From positions 20,696 to 84,695 of the forward strand of contig JBAXHD010000008.1 of the NCBI GenBank assembly GCA_037139095.1: DNA of 64,000 nucleotides, written 5' to 3'. Within the stretch, counting starts at the first letter, position 1. Each line of letters starts with the position of its first letter. The position numbers and the translations under genes were made by a program. Positions 16,832-24,467 of this stretch are shown here, piece by piece. This DNA is from WLMZ01 sp037139095 (GTDB taxonomy: Bacteria > Actinomycetota > Acidimicrobiia > Acidimicrobiales > Ilumatobacteraceae). The notes beneath the pieces were generated by a model. The model was not told the DNA's origin. It made no database searches and saw only the letters and a list, made by a program, of their open reading frames with translations.

Positions 16832-17629
16832 ATGCCCGAAGGCCACACAGTCCACCGAATCGCTCGGGATCATGGCCGACTCCTTGTCGGCGAGTCGCTG
16901 CGGATCACATCGCCTCAGGGTCGATTCGCTGCCGATGCCGCCCGGGTTGATGGACAGGTACTCACTGATCTCGAAGCAGTTGGAAAGCATCTTTTTTATT
17001 GGTTCGCGAGCGGCGACATCGGCCATGTGCACCTCGGTCTCTTCGGAAAGTTTCGGGTGGCCAAGGGTCCAGTGGCCCCCGACGTTGTTGGCATGGTGAG
17101 AATGCGAATGCAATCGCGCAACGCCACCATCGATCTTGCCGGTCCCACCGAATGCTCGATTGGCACGCTCGATGATCGCGCCAAGATCCTCAAACGACTC
17201 GGACCTGACCCGCTGGGCAAACAGGCCGACTCAGAGCTGGCCATCACGCGGATGGGTAAGTCGAAGCAGGCCCTTGGCGCAGTGCTGCTTGATCAAGCAG
17301 TGCTCTGCGGGGTGGGCAACGTATATCGCGCCGAGGCGTTGTTCGTGTGCGGCATACATCCGTCACGTCTTGGTCTCGCACTGAGCCGCCACGAGTTGCA
17401 GATGTTGTGGGACACGGTGGTCGCAATGCTTCGTCAAGGCGTGAAAGACAATCGCATCATCACCGTGGGCCCGGAACACCTCACCCGCGTCAAGGGTCGA
17501 GCATTTCGCCGAGGAGAAGCCACGTTCGTGTATCACCGCGACCGTTGCCTGCGCTGCGACACGCCAATTCAGACGGTTGAGCTTGCTGGTCGGCCCTGTT
17601 ACTTCTGCCCGACCTGCCAGCCGCGCTGA
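16832..17629 (+). CDS. Fpg/Nei-family DNA glycosylase (Nei2-like)
   Basis: 265 residues starting MPEGHTVHR: the Pro-Glu of the lyase active site with the GHT variant that marks the Nei side of the family rather than MutM. LCGVGNVYRAEALF and KDNRIITVG are the helix-two-turn-helix region, and the C-terminal zinc finger has four cysteines (CLRC and CPTC). It excises oxidised bases and nicks the strand. It is divergent from glcF. Choice of Nei2 over MutM rests on the N-terminus. Confidence 0.88.
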   Translation: MPEGHTVHRIARDHGRLLVGESLRITSPQGRFAADAARVDGQVLTDLEAVGKHLFYWFASGDIGHVHLGLFGKFRVAKGPVAPDVVGMVRMRMQSRNATIDLAGPTECSIGTLDDRAKILKRLGPDPLGKQADSELAITRMGKSKQALGAVLLDQAVLCGVGNVYRAEALFVCGIHPSRLGLALSRHELQMLWDTVVAMLRQGVKDNRIITVGPEHLTRVKGRAFRRGEATFVYHRDRCLRCDTPIQTVELAGRPCYFCPTCQPR

Positions 17630-17754
17630 TTCTTTTGTGTCAAGAAATTGTGTAGATCTTGCGTTTGGTGTTCACATGACGATTCTTTTTCGCTGAGGGA
17701 AAGTATTTTTCGACGGTCTGGTCGTGGCGGCCAGAGTCGAAAGGGCGAAGACAC

Positions 17755-19554
17755 ATGTTCGGTGATCGGTTTGCAAAGTCAGCCATGCGTTCGAGGTGGG
17801 CGGCAATTGGAGCCGCAGTAGCGGTGGCGTTTGGCGCTGGCGGCGTCGGATGGGTCGCTCATGCGACATCGGGCGCCTCGATCTCGTCGCTCGTCAATAT
17901 TGCACCGTGTCGTCTGTTCGATACTCGCGGCGGCGGAGACACCGTGGGCGACCGGTCGACACCGCTTGGATCGGGCGAAACATTTGACCGGCAAGTGTGG
18001 GGCACCAATGGCGACTGCACAATCCCGTCGACTGCAACCGGCATTTCGTACAACCTCACTGTGCCTGACCCCATCGTTACTGGATTCGTGAAGATCTATC
18101 CGGGCGACGCCGCCGTCCCGAACGCCAGCGCAATCAACCCGTCGGCTCTCTTGGGCACCAAGGCAAATGGCGGCATCGTCGGCCTGTCGGCTTCGGGCAG
18201 CATCAAGTTGTTCAACCAGGTCGGACCGCTGAACGCAATTCTTGACATCACCGGATACTTCGTTGGGGTCACGCCCGGCACCGCTGGCGCCCCTGGCGCG
18301 CTCGGTACGAACGGAACCAATGGAACGAACGGAACGAACGGCACCAACGGCACCAACGGCACGCCTGGAACCAATGGCACCAACGGCACCAACGGGACAA
18401 ACGGCCTCGATGGCGTCAATGGTGTGAGCGGAGCCCAGTACGGCCGCGACATCGCCGCGGTTTCGGCGGTTGTGGCCGGGTCGCCCGGCGCCACGCCCAA
18501 TGATGTGTCGATCACCGTGGGGGCCGATGGGTTCCCAGTGTTGGCGTTCCTTGTGCCCAACGATCCCCTGTTGCCGTTGAACGGCGAGTTGACCATCGTG
18601 AAGTGTCTCGACCCTGCATGCAACGCTCCTGTATTGCCAGTGGGCACGAGCTACACCGGATTACTGACTCATCTCACGTCCATATCGATTGGCTCCGATG
18701 GAAACCCGGTGGTGGCATTCAGCGACACCCTTGGAGCGCTCAGTGTTACAAAGTGCGCTACGCCGAACTGCGTCAGCTTCGGACCCGCCCAGACGCTCGA
18801 CCTCATCGCTGCGCTCGATCCGTCGATCACTGTCGGTGCTGATGGAAACCCAATCGTGTCGTACTACGACTCGTTGAATACATCGCTGAAAGTGGCACAT
18901 TGTGCCGATGTGGACTGCCTTGTCGTAGACACACCGGTCACCGTTGACCCTGCCGTGGCAGATCCCACGGTGGACGCTGGGTCCTTTTCCTCGATCACGA
19001 TTGGTGCCGATGGGAACCCTGTGATCTCGTATTACGACTTCGCCGGCTCTGTAAAGCTCGTGAAGTGCAGCGACGCTACCTGCGGCACGTACAGAGCTCC
19101 GGTCACGCTTGACGCATCAGCGCTTGGCAACACCTCAATTGCTATTGGTGTCGACGCCAATCCAGTGATCTCGTACGCCGATTTGAATAGCACGGCGCTG
19201 AAGGTTGTTCATTGCAGCAATCAAGCTTGCTCTGCTGCGGTTACGCCGGTCATCTTGGATGCCGCTGCCGGCGCAGTGTTCACAACGTCATTGGCCATTA
19301 GCGCCGACGGCAATCCGTACGTGAGCTACACCAGTGGCGGCGACCTGAAGGTTGTCCGCTGCACGAACGTAGCGTGCACCACCACGAAGGCACCGCTCAC
19401 CGTGGACGCTACGGGTGGTGTTGGATCGCAGGCGATGACGATCGGCAGCGACGCCAACCCGGTGCTCGCATATGTTGACTCGGCTGTGACAGGCGACGTG
19501 AATGTGGCCAAGCTGACCCACAGCTCGTGGACTCCATACGGCTGGGGCCGCTAA
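17755..19554 (+). CDS. secreted collagen-like protein with seven propeller-like repeats
   Basis: 599 residues. Parts in order: signal peptide or anchor (about 1-40, hydrophobic AAIGAAVAVAFGAGGVGWVAHA); a beta domain with PCRLFDTR (about 52-176) ending LDITGYFVG, a module seen in many actinobacterial surface proteins; 18 Gly-x-y triplets dominated by Asn-Gly-Thr; then seven repeats of about 45 residues with consensus I-x-I-G-x-D-G-N-P-V-x-x-Y, most ending in a Lys-Cys...Cys pair. Seven such units suggest a seven-bladed beta-propeller. Likely an exported, extended adhesin or binding protein; ligand unknown. AAGGG nine bases before the ATG may be the ribosome-binding site. Confidence 0.8.
   Translation: MFGDRFAKSAMRSRWAAIGAAVAVAFGAGGVGWVAHATSGASISSLVNIAPCRLFDTRGGGDTVGDRSTPLGSGETFDRQVWGTNGDCTIPSTATGISYNLTVPDPIVTGFVKIYPGDAAVPNASAINPSALLGTKANGGIVGLSASGSIKLFNQVGPLNAILDITGYFVGVTPGTAGAPGALGTNGTNGTNGTNGTNGTNGTPGTNGTNGTNGTNGLDGVNGVSGAQYGRDIAAVSAVVAGSPGATPNDVSITVGADGFPVLAFLVPNDPLLPLNGELTIVKCLDPACNAPVLPVGTSYTGLLTHLTSISIGSDGNPVVAFSDTLGALSVTKCATPNCVSFGPAQTLDLIAALDPSITVGADGNPIVSYYDSLNTSLKVAHCADVDCLVVDTPVTVDPAVADPTVDAGSFSSITIGADGNPVISYYDFAGSVKLVKCSDATCGTYRAPVTLDASALGNTSIAIGVDANPVISYADLNSTALKVVHCSNQACSAAVTPVILDAAAGAVFTTSLAISADGNPYVSYTSGGDLKVVRCTNVACTTTKAPLTVDATGGVGSQAMTIGSDANPVLAYVDSAVTGDVNVAKLTHSSWTPYGWGR
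18310..18408 (+). repeat. nine-base tandem repeat encoding Asn-Gly-Thr (collagen-like linker)
   Basis: Tandem AAC-GGN-ACN units inside the secreted protein gene, broken once by Pro-Gly-Thr. Synonymous variation between copies shows they are not all recent, but copy number could still vary by slippage. Confidence 0.85.
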
Positions 19555-19566
19555 CTTGAGCCAGAT

Positions 19567-20442
19567 CTACGCGCTGAGCGGCTCAACCCCAGGGTTGAGC
19601 CGCAGCGTCGGATCAAACTCGTGTTTGAGACGCTTGTGGAGCGCAGCGATTGCCGCATCGGCCTTTCGAGGCTGAGCGGCATCGCTGCGGTGCACAACGC
19701 CAATACCAATCTCGGCCACAAACGGTGTGCTGATCGACATTGATCGCAACGTAGATGGCGCGACCGACCATCGATGCGCCGTAGGCAACGACGGCGGACC
19801 GTCGACCGGTGCTAATCCCGCTAGGGCCGCCTGCTCGGCGACATCGGCGCCGTGGCCTTCGAGGAGCACCCATGTGGTGGTGCCGTCCCAGAGAACGCTC
19901 ACAGGGCGATACAGCGTGGCGAAGGTAACCCACGGATCGACCGAGGTAGAGAACCACTGCGACACAGCAGCCAGCGGCCGGGTGCGAAGAATCACGTGCC
20001 CGAGAAAGCCCAATGTGCCCTGCGAGCCCACCAGCAACCGACACAGATCGAAACCCGACACGTTCTTCACGGTTGGCCCGCCAGCTTTCACCACGACACC
20101 CGCAGCCGACACGTAATGAGCTTGCAACAACGCATCGCGAAGAGGTCCGTAGCCGAGTCGGCGAATGTCGCTGAGGCCACGAGCCAACGCGCCGCCCACA
20201 GTTCCGGATGCGGGCAGTGACACGCATTGGCCAACAGCGGCCAACGCCTCGTTGAGTTCGACGACGGGTGTACCTGCGCCGCAATGCACGATCATCTCAT
20301 CAGCTTGAATCGATTCGATTCCGCTGGGCGCAGCAACAACGCGGCACCCGGCCACGGGCCCGCCACGCGTAGAGAGTCCGGAGATTGTGACATCGCCGTC
20401 GTTGATGCCACCGACCTCGCTGGCGAAGGCTGTCAGATCCAT
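19567..20442 (-). CDS. glcE: glycolate oxidase FAD-binding subunit GlcE
   Basis: 291 residues of a FAD_binding_4-type protein: IVHCGAGTPVVELNEAL, LPASGTVGGALARGLSDIRRLGYG and TVKNVSGFDLCRLLVGSQGTLGFLGHVILR, the latter typical of GlcE. It pairs with GlcD and GlcF to oxidise glycolate to glyoxylate at the membrane. ATG 20442 is set by GGAGG five bases upstream and overlaps the glcD stop by ten bases. Its 3' end contains a long perfect inverted repeat at the junction with the convergent secreted-protein gene. Confidence 0.85.
   Translation of the reverse strand: MDLTAFASEVGGINDGDVTISGLSTRGGPVAGCRVVAAPSGIESIQADEMIVHCGAGTPVVELNEALAAVGQCVSLPASGTVGGALARGLSDIRRLGYGPLRDALLQAHYVSAAGVVVKAGGPTVKNVSGFDLCRLLVGSQGTLGFLGHVILRTRPLAAVSQWFSTSVDPWVTFATLYRPVSVLWDGTTTWVLLEGHGADVAEQAALAGLAPVDGPPSLPTAHRWSVAPSTLRSMSISTPFVAEIGIGVVHRSDAAQPRKADAAIAALHKRLKHEFDPTLRLNPGVEPLSA
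19578..19603. terminator. long hairpin between convergent genes
   Basis: GCGGCTCAACCC and GGGTTGAGCCGC form a 12-pair perfect stem with only two central bases left over. It lies in the last codons of glcE and 24 bases after the stop of the secreted-protein gene, so it can act on either transcript. No T-run follows on either strand. Confidence 0.45.
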
Positions 20443-21851
20443 GCGCCCTCCGGAACGTGATGCACGTCGCCACAACCCGATGCACTGGGCAAGACCTTGG
20501 TTGGGTTAGCAAGCGCGGTGGGGTCGAATGCCCGGCGCATTGCTGCCTGTGCTTCGAGATCTGCTGCGGCGAACATCAGCGGCATGAGGTCGCGCTTTTC
20601 AAGACCGATGCCATGTTCGCCACTGAGCACTCCCCCAGCGGCAATCGACACGCGCACGATCTCTTCGCCGGCAGCATGCACGCGCTCCATGATTCCGGGC
20701 TCACGCTTGTCGAAGATCAACAGCGGATGCAGGTTGCCGTCGCCGGCATGGAACACGTTCATCACCAGCAGATCGTGGCGCTTGGCGATCTCGTACACGT
20801 GCTTGAGCACCTCGGGCAGCTTGCGCCTTGGCACCACGGTGTCGTGCAAGTAGTAGTTGGGCTTGATGCGGGCGATGGCGCCGAAGGCGGTCTTTCGGCC
20901 CTTCCAGAGCAAGGCCCGCTCGGCTTCGTCTTGGGCCACTCGCACGGTGCGCGCCCCGTGCGATTTGGCGATGGCGATAATGCGTTCGACTTGGTCATGA
21001 AGGCCGTGCGGTAATCCGGCGACCTCGACCAACAAGATGGCCGCTGCATCAACCGGTAGCCCAGCGTGGATGTAGTCCTCTACTGCTTGGGTGCACAACT
21101 GATCCATCATCTCGAGCGCCGCTGGCACCATGCCGTCGGCGATGATTGCGCTCACGGTTTCGGCGCCGTCGTCGACGCGGTTGAAATCGAACAGCATCGT
21201 GCGAACCGTTGGCGCGTTTTGAGTGAGGCGCACGCAGATCTTGGTGGCAATACCGAACATGCCCTCGCTGCCTACGAATGCGCCGCGCAGGTCGAGGCCA
21301 TCTGGGTCGGGGTCTTCGCCGCCGAGGGTGACAATGTCGCCTTCGGGGAGCACCACTTCGAGCGCCACAATGTGTGCCGCTGTAACGCCGTCGGCTAGGC
21401 AGTGCGGACCGCCGGAGTTGTTAGCCACGTTGCCGCCGATGGTGCAGCTTTGTTGGCTGCTCGGGTCTGGGGCGAAGTGCAGTCCGAGGTGTGCAACGGC
21501 CTTGGTGAGGTCGAGGTTCAACAGGCCGGGCTCTATCCATGCTTGGCGATTCTCAGCGTCGACCGACAGCAGGCGATCCATCTTGGCAAGCGAGATCACA
21601 ACGGCACCATCGAGTGGGATGGCCCCACCCGCTAGACCTGTGCCACTACCCCGCGCCACATAGGGCTTGTTGTGTCGAATGCACGCCCGGATAACGCTCT
21701 GCACCTCGGCGGTTGTTGTTGGGAAACACACGATCGACGCGTCGCCGGAGAAATTTGAGGCGTCGCGCCGATACAGGCTCACCTCGGCGGCGCCCACGCG
21801 CACACGGTCGGGAGCCATTGCCCGACGCAGATCGTCGGCAAGCGTTGTCAT
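20433..21851 (-). CDS. glcD: glycolate oxidase subunit GlcD (FAD-linked oxidase)
   Basis: 472 residues. The PCMH-type FAD domain shows PYVARGSGTGLAGGAIPLDGAVVISLAKMDRLLSVD and NSGGPHCLADGVTAAHI; the C-terminal FAD-oxidase domain ends VFHAGDGNLHPLLIFD and GGVLSGEHGIGLEKRDLM, canonical for GlcD and D-lactate dehydrogenases. With glcE directly downstream and glcF nearby, glycolate is the most likely substrate. The start overlaps the stop of the following upstream small gene as ATGA. Length is normal. Confidence 0.9.
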   Translation of the reverse strand: MTTLADDLRRAMAPDRVRVGAAEVSLYRRDASNFSGDASIVCFPTTTAEVQSVIRACIRHNKPYVARGSGTGLAGGAIPLDGAVVISLAKMDRLLSVDAENRQAWIEPGLLNLDLTKAVAHLGLHFAPDPSSQQSCTIGGNVANNSGGPHCLADGVTAAHIVALEVVLPEGDIVTLGGEDPDPDGLDLRGAFVGSEGMFGIATKICVRLTQNAPTVRTMLFDFNRVDDGAETVSAIIADGMVPAALEMMDQLCTQAVEDYIHAGLPVDAAAILLVEVAGLPHGLHDQVERIIAIAKSHGARTVRVAQDEAERALLWKGRKTAFGAIARIKPNYYLHDTVVPRRKLPEVLKHVYEIAKRHDLLVMNVFHAGDGNLHPLLIFDKREPGIMERVHAAGEEIVRVSIAAGGVLSGEHGIGLEKRDLMPLMFAAADLEAQAAMRRAFDPTALANPTKVLPSASGCGDVHHVPEGAWI

Positions 21852-22234
21852 GCGCCGCGTCGCGTGCGGCGAGCATTTCGACTGTGGCCCTCATCGTTTG
21901 CATCGCGAACCTGGCGCAGCACGATGATCTGCCCCGGCTCTACGGGCTTGCCGTCGACCAAGACCTGATCACTTGAGCCGAGTTCGTCGGCGGTCTCGAA
22001 GGTTCCGTCGCGGCGGGCAATGAGCTCGGCTTCTTTGCTCTGCATCGCGCTGCGGCCATCGCGGAGCGCTTCGCTGACATCGAGGCGTCGCTCGCGCAGG
22101 CGAGCCCGGGCCGACTTCACGACATTGGATGGCGTGAGGTGCGAGGCGGTGGCCTTCACCTTCTTCTTTGCGTATCCAACGCCAGCGACACCCGCCAGCG
22201 CGCCACTGATGAACCAGCTCAGCCGTTTGATCAT
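21848..22234 (-). CDS. small anchored protein, unknown
   Basis: 128 residues: an N-terminal hydrophobic segment (LSWFISGALAGVAGVGYA), a basic helix (KKKVKATASHLTPSNVVKSARARLRERRLDVSEALRDGR) and a C-terminal beta-like stretch (VLVDGKPVEPGQIIVLRQV). Genes of this kind sit next to DUF948 genes in actinobacteria, as here, where its start overlaps the DUF948 stop by ATGA. No catalytic motif is visible. Confidence 0.65.
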   Translation of the reverse strand: MIKRLSWFISGALAGVAGVGYAKKKVKATASHLTPSNVVKSARARLRERRLDVSEALRDGRSAMQSKEAELIARRDGTFETADELGSSDQVLVDGKPVEPGQIIVLRQVRDANDEGHSRNARRTRRGA

Positions 22235-22671
22235 CTCGGGACTCCGGTGATGCTGTGGCGCTTTGAGCTGCGCTCGGCTTTGTTCGTTGCTTTGTGGTCG
22301 ACGCGGCGCAGGCGACGCCAGGCGCGGTTGGTGCCCGTAGCGATGCCCGCAACCTTGATCACCGGTACCGATAACGCTGCACGAGCAACGCGGCCTCCGC
22401 CGGATACGGCATCGCTAATGGCCTCGGCTGAGCCCAACACCCGGTCGAAGCGATCGAGATCGTGACGTGCCTCGGCCATCGTGGCGCGTGCCTCGTCGGT
22501 AGAGAGCTGCAACTCGGCGAGCAGCGGGCGGGTCTCGGCGCGCAGAGATTCGACCTCACCGCGCAGCGACTTGAGCGTGTCGAGCACACGCAGCAACACA
22601 ACAATGAGCGCCGCGAAGCCAATGGAGCACAGCACCGTGGCGAGCACAACAGCGAGTTCGCCCGCTGTCAT
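22231..22671 (-). CDS. DUF948 domain membrane protein
   Basis: 146 residues with one N-terminal transmembrane helix (LAVVLATVLCSIGFAALIVVLLRVLDTL) and a coiled-coil-prone cytoplasmic region (LRGEVESLRAETRPLLAELQLSTDEARATMAEARHDLDRFDRVL), the DUF948 arrangement. It overlaps the rarA stop by ATGA. The function of the family is not established; context next to rarA and the alanyl-tRNA/ruv region is common in actinobacteria. Confidence 0.75.
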   Translation of the reverse strand: MTAGELAVVLATVLCSIGFAALIVVLLRVLDTLKSLRGEVESLRAETRPLLAELQLSTDEARATMAEARHDLDRFDRVLGSAEAISDAVSGGGRVARAALSVPVIKVAGIATGTNRAWRRLRRVDHKATNKAERSSKRHSITGVPR

Positions 22672-23972
22672 TGCGTGTCCTCGCTCTCGGTTGTGGTCTG
22701 GGTGCGCATCATGCGAAGCGTAACTTCCTGCTCAAAGCCAAGTGTTGTCGGATCATACAACGTGGTGCCAATGAGCTCTTCGGGCCGATACGTCTGGGGC
22801 ACCCAGCCGCGTGGATCATCGTGCGGATACAGGTAGCCGGCACCGTGGCCCAGCGCAGCAGCGCCTTGATAATGCGCGTCGCGTAGGTGTGCCGGCACTT
22901 CGCCTACGGCGCCATCGCGCACCATGGCGCGGGCGTTCCATATGCCTAGAGCTGCCCTGTTGCTTTTTGGCGCAGTGGCGAGGTGAACCACGGCCTGCGC
23001 CAAATTGAGCTGAGCCTCGGGCAGACCCACATGTTCGAGTGCGTGGGCAGCGGCCACTGCAATCACCAACGATTGGGGGTCGGCCATACCGATGTCTTCG
23101 CTGGCCAACACAATCAAGCGCCGAACAATAAAGCGAGCATCTTCGCCCGCTTCGAGCATGCGCGCCAGCCAATACAGCCCAGCGTCGGGATCGCTGCCGC
23201 GAATGCTCTTGATGAACGCGCTGATGACGTCGTAGTGGTCGTCTCGCCCGTAACGCAACGCACTGGTGCCAAGTGCCGACTCGACATGCTCAAGTGCCAC
23301 TGGATCAGGATGCGCGAGCGCGCAGGCAACTTCGAGCGCAGTGAGCACCTGTCGACCATCGCCCCCTGAGCGGTCTGCTAGCAGCGCTACTGCGGCTGGG
23401 TCTGCAGTGGCCGCTTCGGAGGCGAGCCCGCGCTCGATGAGCAACACGATTGCCTCGCGGTCGAGCGGCTCGAGCCGAAAGAGCGTGCTTCGGCTACGCA
23501 GCGGAGCATTGACCTCGAAGAACGGATTTTCAGTAGTGGCGCCGATCAATGTGAGCGTGCCGTCTTCGACCGCAGGCAAGAGCGCATCTTGTTGCGCCTT
23601 CGAGAAACGATGGATCTCATCGAGAAACAGAATGGTTCCGCGAGCATGCTCACCGAGGCGCTGCCGCGCCCGTTCGATGACCTCGCGAACATCTTTGACT
23701 CCCGCAGATACAGCCGACAACTGTTCAAACTGACGTTTGGTGGTGCCCGCAACTGCCAACGCAAGCGTGGTCTTGCCGGTGCCTGGTGGCCCCCAGAAGA
23801 TGGCCGAGCTGAGTCGGTCCTGCTCGACAAGTCGACGCAGCGGCCTGCCAGGACCAACAAGGTGCGCCTGGCCGACCACCTCGTCGAGAGTGCGCGGCCG
23901 CAGCCGCGCGGCGAGGGGTGCTTGTTGGCGCAGTCGATCGGCCGCGGCCGAGCTGAACAGATCGTCGCTCAC
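22668..23972 (-). CDS. rarA: replication-associated recombination protein A (RarA/MgsA AAA ATPase)
   Basis: 434 residues. Clamp-loader-type AAA core with LAARLRPRTLDEVVGQAHLVG, Walker A GPPGTGKTT, Walker B FLDEIHRFSKAQQDALLPAVEDG and sensor I IGATTENPFFEVN; the C-terminal part has GSDPDAGLYWLARML and DIGMADPQSL, diagnostic for RarA. It acts at stalled forks and in recombination. GTG 23972 overlaps the stop of the Nudix gene (GTGA); a longer in-frame start at 24056 would run deep into that gene and is rejected. Confidence 0.92.
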   Translation of the reverse strand: MSDDLFSSAAADRLRQQAPLAARLRPRTLDEVVGQAHLVGPGRPLRRLVEQDRLSSAIFWGPPGTGKTTLALAVAGTTKRQFEQLSAVSAGVKDVREVIERARQRLGEHARGTILFLDEIHRFSKAQQDALLPAVEDGTLTLIGATTENPFFEVNAPLRSRSTLFRLEPLDREAIVLLIERGLASEAATADPAAVALLADRSGGDGRQVLTALEVACALAHPDPVALEHVESALGTSALRYGRDDHYDVISAFIKSIRGSDPDAGLYWLARMLEAGEDARFIVRRLIVLASEDIGMADPQSLVIAVAAAHALEHVGLPEAQLNLAQAVVHLATAPKSNRAALGIWNARAMVRDGAVGEVPAHLRDAHYQGAAALGHGAGYLYPHDDPRGWVPQTYRPEELIGTTLYDPTTLGFEQEVTLRMMRTQTTTESEDTQ

Positions 23973-24406
23973 AACGAGCTCAGCACCAACTGATAGCCAG
24001 CACGTCGGAAATCGACAACACTCTCGAGCAGCCATTCGCGTGTAACCCATTGCCACGCAACGAACTCTTGATTATCGGGCGTGGGCACGATGTCGGCACG
24101 GAGCGCGTCGAACAAGAACCAGCGATGCACCTGCCCGAGGCGACCCTTGGCGGTCTTGAGCTCATCGGGGTATTCGTACGGCACCCAATCGGGGTATTGC
24201 GCAACGGCTTGCACCTCGTTAGGGCCGAGTCCGGTTTCTTCGCCGAGCTCACGCCATGCAGCAGCGAGTGGATCCTCGCCAATTTCTAGGCCGCCCTGCG
24301 GGAGTTGCCATTGCCCTCGTACGTCGCCGCGTTCGAAAGCCAGCAAACGGTCGTCGACGCCGCGGACGACCATCACGACTCCTGCTCGGAAATGTGCGCT
24401 TGCCAT
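23969..24406 (-). CDS. Nudix hydrolase (RppH/MutT-like)
   Basis: 145 residues with QWQLPQGGLEIGEDPLAAAWRELGEETGL, a complete Nudix box (the REL-EE-G core) preceded by the WQLPQGG typical of RppH and diadenosine polyphosphate hydrolases. EYPDELKTAKGRLGQVHRWFLF also resembles RppH-like members. Possible substrates are 5'-triphosphate RNA or Np4N dinucleotides; not decidable here. Coupled to rarA by GTGA. A TAGGTT box lies nine bases before the ATG. Confidence 0.85.
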   Translation of the reverse strand: MASAHFRAGVVMVVRGVDDRLLAFERGDVRGQWQLPQGGLEIGEDPLAAAWRELGEETGLGPNEVQAVAQYPDWVPYEYPDELKTAKGRLGQVHRWFLFDALRADIVPTPDNQEFVAWQWVTREWLLESVVDFRRAGYQLVLSSL

Positions 24407-24467
24407 ATGGCTCAGAACCTACAAGCTCGTGGTGGCGCCGGCGCGATGCGCCGACGCCAACAGCGAC

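Noticed and set aside
18310..18408. Short tandem repeats considered as a CRISPR array
   Set aside because: The units are nine bases, have no spacers, and are in frame encoding Asn-Gly-Thr.
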